This document shows positions 52,938-62,957 of a stretch of 64,000 nucleotides of DNA, one piece after another (within the stretch, counting starts at the first letter, position 1; each line of letters opens with the position of its first letter). A program made the translations under genes and the position numbers. The DNA comes from an uncultured Porphyromonas sp. (lineage in GTDB: Bacteria; Bacteroidota; Bacteroidia; Bacteroidales; Porphyromonadaceae), in assembly GCA_934364985.1 (NCBI GenBank), contig CAKRMU010000001.1, positions 124,001-188,000 of the forward strand, read 5' to 3'. Under the pieces are notes generated by a model. It did not search any database and had not been told where the DNA came from. It saw only the letters and a program-made list of their open reading frames with translations.

Positions 52938-53857
52938 AATCCCCTATAAATCCAGTCTATACGCTACTAATAGCACTGCTATTAGTAGCGTGTAATGCTT
53001 CAAAGAAAGGTGATTCTCAGACCAAGATAGAGCCACCAAAGATGCCCGTACCCCCTACTATCATGACCGAGCCATCCGAAAGAGCTGGCTATATGGTTAA
53101 CCATCTATTTGATGGAATGGACGGAATAGACACAACGCTTTTTACAAATACTAAGGAGCGTGAACAGTTTTTAGTTGACTTCTTTGGCATTGCAAGAGAG
53201 GCGAAAGAAGAGTCTTGCCGAGGTGCCATAAAGCAGTATTTTGAATTAGCGACACCGACTATGGACTCAGTGGCTCTTGCACTTGTCGGGAAATACTTTG
53301 GAGATCCAGGCTCACCATTATTTGATGAAGGGCATTATCTACTCATTAATGAGGAGGCTGAGAAATTGGGTATTCTTAACGAAGCAGAGTTAATTCGCCT
53401 AAAGTCAAGGCAAAAGCTATTCAGCCATAATCAGGTAGGGAGGGAAGCTGAAGACTTTACATTCACTAAGCCGGATGGCACTACTCAAACGCTCTATAAT
53501 ACGGCAAAAGGGAAGGAATTGATCCTACTCTTTTACAATCCTGATTGTAGCTCCTGTCAAAAATCATTTGACTTCTTAAAGGCAAGTGAAACCATACAGA
53601 ATGCACTCCGTAAAGGTGTACAAGTGCTATGTATTTACCCAGAACAAAACGAATCTGCATGGCGGGCAAAACTCAAGTCTATTCCACCATTTGCAACCAT
53701 TGGATTCGATAAAGAGGGCATTATTAATGCACAAGAACTATACGATTTGAGAGCTGTTCCCTGCTTCTATCTACTGGATGGCAACAAAAAGGTACTTCTA
53801 AGAGATGCCTTTCCAAATCAGCTCGAAGAGTATTTAATTAACCAATCTCAACAATGA
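52934..53857 (+). CDS. DUF5106 lipoprotein with thioredoxin-like domain
   Basis: 307 residues. Lipoprotein signal with lipobox LVAC (Cys20). The N-terminal half (about 45-165) matches DUF5106; the C-terminal half is a thioredoxin fold with NPDCSSC (Cys205 and Cys208), a CxxC pair, and a cis-Pro at VPCFYLLD. It is probably an envelope thiol-disulfide protein; similar TlpA-like lipoproteins are common in Bacteroidetes. The gene is overlapped at both ends by 4 bases with its neighbours. Confidence 0.82.
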   Translation: MKSPINPVYTLLIALLLVACNASKKGDSQTKIEPPKMPVPPTIMTEPSERAGYMVNHLFDGMDGIDTTLFTNTKEREQFLVDFFGIAREAKEESCRGAIKQYFELATPTMDSVALALVGKYFGDPGSPLFDEGHYLLINEEAEKLGILNEAELIRLKSRQKLFSHNQVGREAEDFTFTKPDGTTQTLYNTAKGKELILLFYNPDCSSCQKSFDFLKASETIQNALRKGVQVLCIYPEQNESAWRAKLKSIPPFATIGFDKEGIINAQELYDLRAVPCFYLLDGNKKVLLRDAFPNQLEEYLINQSQQ

Positions 53858-54741
53858 AAGGAATTGTATTAGCAGGGGGCTCTGGCACCCGACTATACCC
53901 AGCCACCATCCCTTTTTCAAAGCAACTGCTACCAGTATATGGTAAGCCCCTTGTCTACTATCCACTTTCCGTACTAATGCTTGCAGGGATTAAGGATATC
54001 CTCATCATTACTACACCACAAGACCAATCGCTTTTCAAAAAGCTCTTAGGGGATGGAAGCAGATTGGGCATCAAGCTCTCCTATACAATACAAGGTCGCC
54101 CAGAGGGTATTGCACAAGCGTTCTTGCTCGCTGAGGACTTTCTTGAGGACGATGATGTATGCTTAATCTTAGGGGATAATATCTTTTATGGGCAATCCTT
54201 TGATAAAACCCTAAGGTCTGCTATACAAAAAGTGCAAAGCGATAAGTCTGCTGTCGTCTTTTCATACTACGTAAAAGACCCAGAGAGGTATGGGGTTGTT
54301 GAATTTGATGCGAGACATAAAGCCCTTAGCATTGAGGAAAAGCCACAAAGTCCGAAAAGCAATTATGCTGTGGTAGGTCTCTACTTCTACCCCAATGATG
54401 TGGTACAAAAAGCTAAGGGGATAACACCTTCAGCACGTGGCGAATTAGAGATCACCTCTGTCAATCAAGACTATCTTGCCGAAGGGAGATTGGCAGTCGA
54501 ACCGCTCGGAAGGGGCTTTGCATGGCTTGATACCGGCACATACGAATCGCTCCATGAGGCAGGTGAATTTATCCGAGCCATAGAAAGAAGACAAGGACTT
54601 CAGGTAGCAAACCTTGAGGAAATTGCCCTTAATAAAGGATGGATATCAAGGGAAGCCATCTACAGCACTGCACAAGCCTACAAAGGGAGTGAGTATGCCA
54701 AGTACCTCCTTCAGCTCATCAACGAGAGTCCGAATAGCTAA
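53854..54741 (+). CDS. rmlA: Glucose-1-phosphate thymidylyltransferase RmlA
   Basis: 295 residues. RmlA makes dTDP-glucose, the first step to dTDP-rhamnose. The nucleotide loop GGSGTRLYP (8-16), [18 protein letters not shown] and [10 protein letters not shown] are all clear. Length is typical. The rmlB, rmlC and rmlD partners are not in this window, so the pathway must be completed elsewhere. It overlaps the DUF5106 gene by 4 bases, an unexpected functional neighbour. Confidence 0.95.
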   Translation: MKGIVLAGGSGTRLYPATIPFSKQLLPVYGKPLVYYPLSVLMLAGIKDILIITTPQDQSLFKKLLGDGSRLGIKLSYTIQGRPEGIAQAFLLAEDFLEDDDVCLILGDNIFYGQSFDKTLRSAIQKVQSDKSAVVFSYYVKDPERYGVVEFDARHKALSIEEKPQSPKSNYAVVGLYFYPNDVVQKAKGITPSARGELEITSVNQDYLAEGRLAVEPLGRGFAWLDTGTYESLHEAGEFIRAIERRQGLQVANLEEIALNKGWISREAIYSTAQAYKGSEYAKYLLQLINESPNS

Positions 54742-54824
54742 CCACCTACCCCTTTCGCCATGTCTTATATTCTCAAAATACCAGATCTTCTCCTAAACTA
54801 AATTCAAAACAAATTTTTGCCGGA

Positions 54825-55481
54825 TTACGTGAGAGGCTGGAGTAAGGGTATATCTGAGGGAATTATGATTTTGGGGTCTAAGCTCTGTAGCATCCATCCC
54901 AATGGCATTGGGTTTAAAGGTAGCCACTCGGTATGTTTATGCTCTTCGAACTGCCTTTGCCCCTCTCTTTTCTTCTCATATTGTGCGACCTCCCTAAGAT
55001 ATTCTTTAGCATCATCGCAAGGAGAAATAAGCGGTATGGCATTTGCTGGAGCTTTAGCATAAACTACACCTGTTTGCCATCTAAAACCGAACTTTTTGTA
55101 GTAGTCTATCAACCATATTTCGGCCGGCACCAAAAATGTAGCGACATACCCTGCTTTGTTTATTTCCTTAATTATCTCCGGAAGAAATTCGGACATCACG
55201 CCTTGACCTTGGTGAGATTTAGCTGTGCATACACTATATAAGTATGCGACTTTTAATGGACAATCATTCGCACGTATACGCAAGGAGTACTCCACCACTT
55301 GAGTAAATGCGCTCAACCTACCCTCGTCATCTGTAAGGATTTTGGTGAGGGATGGGCTTAAGAGGTATTCTAATTGAAGTAGGTAATAATCGCGATATTG
55401 GCTACCAAAACATTCACACAATAATGCAACGATTTGTTCATTGAGTACTCTATCTGCACTCCTATATTTAATCCTCTGCAT
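54825..55481 (-). CDS. GNAT-family N-acetyltransferase
   Basis: 218 residues. The acetyl-CoA loop QGQGVMSEFL after VAYLYSVCTAKSH is the main sign, followed by YYKKFGFRWQTGVVY. The substrate is unknown. The start overlaps the upstream DUF2156 gene by 14 bases, so the pair is co-translated; the same pair occurs in other Bacteroidales, as I recall. It converges with rmlA across an 83-base gap that has no obvious hairpin. Confidence 0.85.
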   Translation of the reverse strand: MQRIKYRSADRVLNEQIVALLCECFGSQYRDYYLLQLEYLLSPSLTKILTDDEGRLSAFTQVVEYSLRIRANDCPLKVAYLYSVCTAKSHQGQGVMSEFLPEIIKEINKAGYVATFLVPAEIWLIDYYKKFGFRWQTGVVYAKAPANAIPLISPCDDAKEYLREVAQYEKKREGQRQFEEHKHTEWLPLNPMPLGWMLQSLDPKIIIPSDIPLLQPLT

Positions 55482-56379
55482 ACCTAAGCACTATTGTATG
55501 CTTATCCAACACTTTGAGAGGTTGATACGACAGCTTGGCTCTACGCAATCCTGGTATCCCCAAGTCTTCCTCTCTATTTATACGAATATATTGCTCGGGC
55601 AGATGGTGTACAAATTCTTGATTAATAACAGCAAATGAACCCTCATAAGTCGTGTCCGCTTTCTCTACATGCACCCCAAAGCACTGAGGACTAATGGGCA
55701 TACCTAAAGTAAAAGCAATGATCCTACCCTCCACACGTATCGCACCTCCGTTTAGCCCTATCTCCTCAAAATGACTGAGTGCACGACGTACCATCTGTCG
55801 CTCTGCATCCATGCCAGGTGTCTCCTCTGTATCTCGATACCACTGATATTCCAGCTCCAAACATTCGCGAGCATTATCAGCAGATATTTCCTCGTAAGTA
55901 TAGTCTGGATAGAGCCGTTTAAACTTATTGATATGATTTCTCTTGCTCTGTAGTTTCTTCCCTGACAATGTCTCTAATCGCTCACGCTCATACAGATAGT
56001 CCGAATTATCCCTATTTTTTATCACATGTAAATCGAGCGGATGGGTTGCTTCTATTGCTTCAAGAGCAGTATCCTGCACCGCCATTAAAGTCAAATGTTG
56101 ATCAAGATCTCGTATGGTATACTCCATATCCATTAGTACTTCCTTGAGATCGCCATGGCCAATAGGGACAAGAAAAGCCTCTCTTCCTGTCTCTGTACTC
56201 CGAAATCTAACCACAAGCATATCTTTATGAAAAGCCAATGCTGTATGGTAATAATCACACCAATTATAGAGATTACCAAAAGAATAGTCACAATTGCAAT
56301 ATGGGTTATATTGCAAAAACTTCATGACCATATCCCTATCTTCAATACTGACTTTATGAAACTCAATTTTATCTGACAT
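55468..56379 (-). CDS. DUF2156 (lysyltransferase-like) protein
   Basis: 303 residues. Two GNAT-like halves are suggested: an N-terminal half with YNPYCNCDYSFGNLYNWCDYY and a C-terminal half with LGLNGGAIRVEGRIIAFTLGMPIS, typical of DUF2156, the C-terminal domain of phosphatidylglycerol lysyltransferases. There is no membrane part, so it is a soluble form with an unknown substrate. GLRRAKLSYQPLKVLDKHTIVLR is the family's usual ending. It is coupled with the GNAT gene. Confidence 0.8.
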   Translation of the reverse strand: MSDKIEFHKVSIEDRDMVMKFLQYNPYCNCDYSFGNLYNWCDYYHTALAFHKDMLVVRFRSTETGREAFLVPIGHGDLKEVLMDMEYTIRDLDQHLTLMAVQDTALEAIEATHPLDLHVIKNRDNSDYLYERERLETLSGKKLQSKRNHINKFKRLYPDYTYEEISADNARECLELEYQWYRDTEETPGMDAERQMVRRALSHFEEIGLNGGAIRVEGRIIAFTLGMPISPQCFGVHVEKADTTYEGSFAVINQEFVHHLPEQYIRINREEDLGIPGLRRAKLSYQPLKVLDKHTIVLRYAED

Positions 56380-56462
56380 CGTTATAAAAATAAAACCCTT
56401 TGACCATTAAATTATGTACAAACTTACAAATAATAAAAGACAAAGGTAGATTCTGCCCAAAA

Positions 56463-56548
56463 TGACTACCCAATATTAGCCAGAACGGATACATAGTATT
56501 AGTTGAGACTAATTCCCTATATTCGCTGAAGCGAATACCGAGTATCCG
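56463..56548. repeat. 23-bp palindromic array H (4 units)
   Basis: Units at 56463-56479, 56486-56502, 56509-56525 and 56532-56548; linkers CCAGAA, TTGAGA, CTGAAG. The last unit CGAATACCGAGTATCCG is followed by TTTT. It lies between the DUF2156 start and the carbonic-anhydrase-like gene stop. Confidence 0.9.
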
Positions 56549-56590
56549 TTTTAGAAAAAATGTGCTCATCGATTTTATAACACTCCACAG

Positions 56591-57112
56591 TCAATCTTGA
56601 GGAGGGAACCAAGAGGCATACATTTGGTAGTTATCCGAAATACGTTTATTTATAGTTTGTTGTTGCTCAGGGTCTAACTTCTTTACAAATCTGGCTGGCA
56701 CGCCCGCGTACAAAGTCCCTGGCTCTATGTGCGTGTTACTCAGCACTACGGAACCGGCAGCTACTATGGCGCCCCGACCTACGACAGCATTATCCATCAC
56801 AATAGCACCCATTCCCACGAGAGCCCCCTCCTCTATCTTCGCTCCATGAATGATAGCATTATGACCGATAGACACGTTATCCTCCATGATCGAGACCGAC
56901 TTTTGGTAGAGGGTATGCACCACTGCCCCATCCTGCACATTGACATTTTTGCCAATCCTAATGCTATTAACATCGCCACGAAGAACGGCTCCAAACCAAA
57001 TGCTACTTCCCTCTCCTATCACGACATCCCCCACTACAGTAGCATTCTCTGCCAAAAAAACGTCAGGTGCTATTTCGGGCGTAAAACCTCTAACTGTCTG
57101 TATTATTGACAT
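56591..57112 (-). CDS. Gamma-carbonic-anhydrase-like hexapeptide protein
   Basis: 173 residues from ATG 57112; a longer frame to 57154 would run into the terminator hairpin and is unlikely. Left-handed beta-helix repeats run through the protein (VVGDVVIGEGSSIWFGAVLRGD). Likely zinc ligands are the histidines of AVVHT and SIGHNAIIHG, as in the Cam/CcmM class. The family is often annotated as carbonic anhydrase but the activity of such small bacterial members is frequently not shown. Confidence 0.87.
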   Translation of the reverse strand: MSIIQTVRGFTPEIAPDVFLAENATVVGDVVIGEGSSIWFGAVLRGDVNSIRIGKNVNVQDGAVVHTLYQKSVSIMEDNVSIGHNAIIHGAKIEEGALVGMGAIVMDNAVVGRGAIVAAGSVVLSNTHIEPGTLYAGVPARFVKKLDPEQQQTINKRISDNYQMYASWFPPQD

Positions 57113-57114
57113 AT

Positions 57115-57168
57115 AAAAAAGCAAGTGGGTATAGAGGATATCGACTATTGACAAACCCCTATACCCAC
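57115..57168 (-). terminator. Terminator of the aminopeptidase P gene
   Basis: GTGGGTATAG (57125-57134) pairs with CTATACCCAC (57159-57168); on the minus strand TTTTTT follows (complement of 57115-57120). The T-run ends 2 bases before the ATG of the next gene. Confidence 0.8.
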
Positions 57169-57177
57169 AATTATTAA

Positions 57178-58971
57178 TTATCTATTTAACTTCGCTGTTT
57201 TTGCTTGTAGCCACTTCGCCTCAGCATCATTCAGAAGTGGTGACACTTCGTTATAGACTCGTGCCTGATAAGCATTATACCATTCAAGCTCATTATCTGT
57301 CAACATCGAGACCTCAACTAAACTATTATCAAGATAGCAGAGTGTCAGAGTTTCAAAAGCGAAGAATCTACCAAAGTTCCCCTCAGAATACGGAATTGTT
57401 CGTATCAGATTCTCTATTCGAATGCCATATTTATCAGTAATATAGATACCTGGTTCGTTAGATGTAACCATGCCGACTTGCAATGTAGCTGGGTTTTCAT
57501 CCATACGAATATTCTGCGGACCTTCGTGAACGTTGAGGAAATAACCCACACCATGACCAGTGCCATGCCCATAATTTTGGCAGTTGTCCCAGAGAGCTTT
57601 CCGAGCTAAGATATCCAATTGCGACCCCCTTGTCCCCTCAGGAAAAATGGCAGTTGCAAGTTGAATATGTCCCTTAAGTACGCGAGTGTAATCAGCTTTT
57701 TCTTCACTTGTTGGGTGTCCATCAAGCGAAATGGTTCGGGTAATATCCGTAGTCCCATCGTAATACTGTCCGCCTGAATCAAGAAGGAACATTCCATTAC
57801 GCTCAAGCTTATACGAACTCTCAGGAGTTGCACTATAATGAACAATGGCTCCATGACCTTTGTAACCTGCGATAACCCCAAAGCTGTCATTCACGTACTT
57901 CTCATCCATAGCACGGAAATCTGCAAGTTTCAGACCTACTTCGTACTCGGTTGGGGTTTCACCATTCTTCAGTGCTTCCTCAAGCCACATAAAGAAACGA
58001 GTCAGGGCAACACCATCTCGCTTCATTACACCCACATATCCCTTATATTCAGTCTCATTCTTAACGGCCTTAAGTTGGGTTATAGGGCTTTGTTGCTCCA
58101 CGATTGTTACACTCTTAGGTACAGCTTGGTAAAAGGCAAAGTTATTTCGAATGCCATCTAAAGAAAGGATTGTATCCGATGGAAGAGCTGCTACATCCAG
58201 ATATATTGTATCGTATGGTTTTATAGTAATACCATTGGATTCCAGATGTTCGCGAACCTCTTTAGAGACTTTTTCAGGAAACGCATAAAGCGATACACTA
58301 TCTTTAGTCAGTAAACCATAGCCGATACCTACCGGGTTATAAGCAACGTCATTACCTCGAATATTGAAGAGCCAAGCTAACTCATCAAGCATATTAATAA
58401 TGATAGCATTAGCTCCATTTTCCTGAAGTTTCGCACGGAGTTTTTGCACTTTATCCTTAGCACTAATGCCAGCATACTCAATCGGCATAACGAAGAATGG
58501 AGTGCGAGGAATTTCTGGTGTGTCCTTCCTAATAGACTCCACTAAGTCTTTATCCGTTGAGATAGTAATGCCAAATAATTCAAGGTTTTTCTTGTATTTA
58601 AGTGCGTCATTAGCACTCATTGATTTCTCAAAAAAACCTACTTTTTTTACCCCTGGCTTGCTCCGTAGATAGTCAATAATGGAAGGCGTATTAGGAAGTC
58701 CTTCTTTCTGTAGTTGTATCGTAGTGCCTTCTAACTGCTGAGTAGCCTGTAAAAAATAGCGTGAGTCAGTCCAAAGAAAAGCCTCATTTGCAGTCACTAC
58801 TACGGTGCCTGCTGAGCCGTTAAACCCACTAATCCACTGACGATCTTTCCAACATTCGGGTGTGTATTCACTCAAATGATGGTCAGAGCTTGGTATAATA
58901 TAGGCGTCTATATTCGCCCTATTCATTGCCTCTCGTAGGCATTTGAGTCTCTTTACAATTTCTTCTTTCAT
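57178..58971 (-). CDS. Aminopeptidase P-type (M24B) metallopeptidase
   Basis: 597 residues, the long form with two creatinase-like N-terminal domains (CWKDRQWISGFNGSAGTVVVT, AFPEKVSKEVREHLE). The catalytic part has the five M24 metal ligands: DSGGQYYDGTTD, GTGHGVGYFLNVHEGP, SNEPGIY and IENL. It removes N-terminal residues preceding proline. No signal peptide is seen, so it is cytosolic. Length is normal for the eukaryote-like long form. Confidence 0.93.
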   Translation of the reverse strand: MKEEIVKRLKCLREAMNRANIDAYIIPSSDHHLSEYTPECWKDRQWISGFNGSAGTVVVTANEAFLWTDSRYFLQATQQLEGTTIQLQKEGLPNTPSIIDYLRSKPGVKKVGFFEKSMSANDALKYKKNLELFGITISTDKDLVESIRKDTPEIPRTPFFVMPIEYAGISAKDKVQKLRAKLQENGANAIIINMLDELAWLFNIRGNDVAYNPVGIGYGLLTKDSVSLYAFPEKVSKEVREHLESNGITIKPYDTIYLDVAALPSDTILSLDGIRNNFAFYQAVPKSVTIVEQQSPITQLKAVKNETEYKGYVGVMKRDGVALTRFFMWLEEALKNGETPTEYEVGLKLADFRAMDEKYVNDSFGVIAGYKGHGAIVHYSATPESSYKLERNGMFLLDSGGQYYDGTTDITRTISLDGHPTSEEKADYTRVLKGHIQLATAIFPEGTRGSQLDILARKALWDNCQNYGHGTGHGVGYFLNVHEGPQNIRMDENPATLQVGMVTSNEPGIYITDKYGIRIENLIRTIPYSEGNFGRFFAFETLTLCYLDNSLVEVSMLTDNELEWYNAYQARVYNEVSPLLNDAEAKWLQAKTAKLNR

Positions 58972-59000
58972 TATAAATATATCGGTATTATGTTGGTTTA

Positions 59001-60536
59001 TTAAATCACATGAGAGGGGCGTAATAGGTCGTTTATGGTTTTCACGGGGTTAAATGTCGTAGCGGGGACTGCCACAAAAGCGGTCAACCAATTGCTCATT
59101 GCACCATTCCATAATCCTGGCAATTCAAGAGCTTTTAGATCCTTACCACTTTGGCTTTTTTGGCTGATAAAACCTGTCTCGTTATCCACAAATGAAGTAA
59201 GGTCGAACTTGTTATTACGGTAGTCTTTGACACTTAATACGAGGTCAACGGGATTGAAGAACGTGCTACCTTCAAAGAGGCTTTTATCGTGAGGATCGCT
59301 CATATTGATTTGATTACTCTCAAGTATCTGAAGTCCCGTTGTACCATTGTCGTTCTTAACGAGATAAGGTCCACCGCCCGGCTCCCCAGTATTTCTCACC
59401 ATACCGCATACCCTTAGGGGTCTATTGAGAATACGGCGTAGAAAATTGACTTGCTCCTCATTAGACAGCTCCTCCATGGCATCTGTATTAATGCTAAAAC
59501 TATCTTTAAGAAACGTCCTTATCTCAGCTACGACATTGCTACTAACCTTTTTGTCATCACCGAGTTGAGCCATATACTTATACACTTCATTACGTAGCAT
59601 CACGAGATATCCGCCTAAGGCCTTCTTATATATCAGGGTATCACACCACAGAGGTTGCGGTATCACGTTATCTATATTCTTAATGAAAATAATATCAGAG
59701 TCTATCTCATTAAGGTTGTATATCAATGCTCCATGACCTCCTGGACGGAATAATAGTTGTCCTTCGTCATCTCTTATTGGATTATTATTCACATCAACGG
59801 CAATGGTATCTGTGTTACTTCTTTGGAAACTATAACTGATTTCAAATACCACTGAATACTTTTCCTCCAGCTCCGATTGCTTCTTCGCGAGCAGAGCTTT
59901 AAAGGGTTCAAGATGCTCTGGGCTTAGGGTAAAGTGAACCCTCACTATGCCATTGGTGTCTCGCGTATACTTGGCACTCTCAGCCAATTGTTCCTCTATA
60001 GCTGTCCGTGAGGTATCAGGATACTTGTGAAAAAGTAGCAGAGCTTTAGGAAGGTGTCCATAGTTAAGCCCTTTTTTCTCGAGCAAATAAGAGATTACCG
60101 TTTTCTCCTCTCCTGCTTGAATAAGCTTGACACAGCCTTTTCCTCCTTCGCCAAGCATACAAGCCCTATTGAGACTATCAAAGAAAGCAAAGTCCTCAAT
60201 ATGCTCTAAGACTTCTCTCACAGAGGTGCGCATTTCACCTGTATTGAGATAATGATATAGGTCCTTAAACATACGGGAAGCCGCACCACTGGCGGGTACG
60301 AAGCGACTCACTTCCATATCTCTTGTTAGCAATACCCGCTCCCACTCCTTTAGTGCTGCGTTAAGATTTTCTCCCTCAAGGAGATGTATCCCCTCCTCCT
60401 CATCAGCCGCATTGATTATCTGAAGATATGGAAAACCTTGGGCAAATCTCCTTATCTGCCCCTCCAATTGCTGTCGGGTAATACCTTTACTCTCTAATTG
60501 CTTTAGATCAGTTTCAGTCAAATTAAGCTCAGCCAT
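59001..60536 (-). CDS. DUF4301 family protein
   Basis: 511 residues from ATG 60536 (an upstream ATG at 60560 adds 8 residues with no support). Family signs: VPASGAASRMFKDLYHY, HKYPDTSRTAIEEQL, RPGGHGALIYNLNEIDSDIIFIKNIDNV and GGPYLVKNDNGTTGLQI. The GASRM/GGHGAL elements resemble nucleotidyltransferase loops, and DUF4301 is thought to be a GT-A-like fold, but no activity is known. Cytosolic by appearance. Confidence 0.78.
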   Translation of the reverse strand: MAELNLTETDLKQLESKGITRQQLEGQIRRFAQGFPYLQIINAADEEEGIHLLEGENLNAALKEWERVLLTRDMEVSRFVPASGAASRMFKDLYHYLNTGEMRTSVREVLEHIEDFAFFDSLNRACMLGEGGKGCVKLIQAGEEKTVISYLLEKKGLNYGHLPKALLLFHKYPDTSRTAIEEQLAESAKYTRDTNGIVRVHFTLSPEHLEPFKALLAKKQSELEEKYSVVFEISYSFQRSNTDTIAVDVNNNPIRDDEGQLLFRPGGHGALIYNLNEIDSDIIFIKNIDNVIPQPLWCDTLIYKKALGGYLVMLRNEVYKYMAQLGDDKKVSSNVVAEIRTFLKDSFSINTDAMEELSNEEQVNFLRRILNRPLRVCGMVRNTGEPGGGPYLVKNDNGTTGLQILESNQINMSDPHDKSLFEGSTFFNPVDLVLSVKDYRNNKFDLTSFVDNETGFISQKSQSGKDLKALELPGLWNGAMSNWLTAFVAVPATTFNPVKTINDLLRPSHVI

Positions 60537-60657
60537 AATATTCGCTTGATATATCAACATTTGAGGGCAGAATAGACATACACATACATCCTACACCTTT
60601 AATGATAACAAATGTAATCATTAATCCTCAATTATTCAACCCCCAACATACAGCCAT

Positions 60658-60766
60658 TAGGTACCTATTATTGAGGCAAAGAAAGATACCATAATACGAT
60701 TGGGAAAATATCAAGTAATCGTCTCAGATGATACCAGTATTCCCTGAGTCGAATTTAGAGTACCTG
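60658..60766. repeat. 23-bp palindromic array I (5 degenerate units)
   Basis: Units at 60658, 60681, 60704, 60727 and 60750 (17 bp each), the most degenerate of the arrays, with linkers GGCAAA, GATTGG, GTCTCA, CTGAGT. The last is CGAATTTAGAGTACCTG. It lies between the DUF4301 start and the enolase stop. Confidence 0.65.
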
Positions 60767-60830
60767 TCTTAGCTAAAATCTCAATAATCCCGAATAGATT
60801 ATCCACTTTATAATTTATTATGGCAAAACC

Positions 60831-60884
60831 TTTTAGAGCTTGATGCAGATTATCCCAATGGAGATACCGCACCAAGCTCTAAAA
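60831..60884. repeat. Perfect 12-bp inverted repeat downstream of enolase
   Basis: TTTTAGAGCTTG (60831-60842) and CAAGCTCTAAAA (60873-60884), 30-base loop. Unlike the terminators nearby it lacks a proper T-run on the enolase side, so its role is uncertain. The remainder to 60961 has nothing I can name. Confidence 0.5.
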
Positions 60885-60961
60885 AGTTGGCAATAGTTGT
60901 CTAAAATGAGTACCTATAACAAAGAACTCAATAGACAAATTATGGCTTTACAAGACGACTA

Positions 60962-62523
<1,562 letters not shown>

Positions 62524-62565
62524 AAAAGAAAGCGGTCAGCTCTCCCATTGTAAGGAAAGCTGACC
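62524..62565 (-). terminator. Terminator of tRNA-fMet
   Basis: GGTCAGCT (62534-62541) pairs with AGCTGACC (62558-62565); on the minus strand GC and then a TTTCTTTT run follow. It begins 12 bases past the tRNA 3' end. Confidence 0.75.
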
Positions 62566-62577
62566 ACATAATATAAG

Positions 62578-62649
<72 letters not shown>

Positions 62650-62659
62650 ATGTCTGATG

Positions 62660-62691
62660 CAAAGGTACCATTATTTTTCGAACAAAACAAA
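62660..62691 (-). promoter_or_regulatory. Promoter of tRNA-fMet
   Basis: On the minus strand TTTG (62688-62691), 20 bases, then TACCTTTG (62660-62667), matching the Bacteroidetes consensus. It lies 11 bases upstream of the tRNA 5' end, with the same design as tRNA-Asp. Confidence 0.75.
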
Positions 62692-62736
62692 TCTCAGAAT
62701 AAATCGCCTCAGAATGTTTCGCTAAAGTGCCTCTAA

Positions 62737-62822
62737 GTAGTACCTGATATTTACTTGAACAAATTCCCTAAATTCCTTCAAACAAATACCTGGTATACGT
62801 CTGAGCGAATATAGGGTATTCG
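62737..62822. repeat. 23-bp palindromic array J (4 units)
   Basis: Units at 62737-62753, 62760-62776, 62783-62799 and 62806-62822; linkers CTTGAA, TTCAAA, TCTGAG. The last unit CGAATATAGGGTATTCG is followed by TTTT. It lies between the tRNA-fMet promoter and the LRR gene terminator. Confidence 0.88.
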
Positions 62823-62869
62823 TTTTCCTCTACATTATTGCGTTGGGAATAAGAGATATTGGACATAAT

Positions 62870-62914
62870 AAAAAAGCCATTAGGAGAATCGGCATAGCGG
62901 TTCGCCTAATGGCT
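62870..62914 (-). terminator. Terminator of the leucine-rich-repeat gene
   Basis: AGCCATTAGG (62875-62884) pairs with CCTAATGGCT (62905-62914), with GCGAACCG-like inner pairing; on the minus strand six T follow (complement of 62870-62875). Confidence 0.85.
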
Positions 62915-62957
62915 CTTCGTAAAATCTACTAAAGGGATGTCCTCTAATAGGTCTTAG

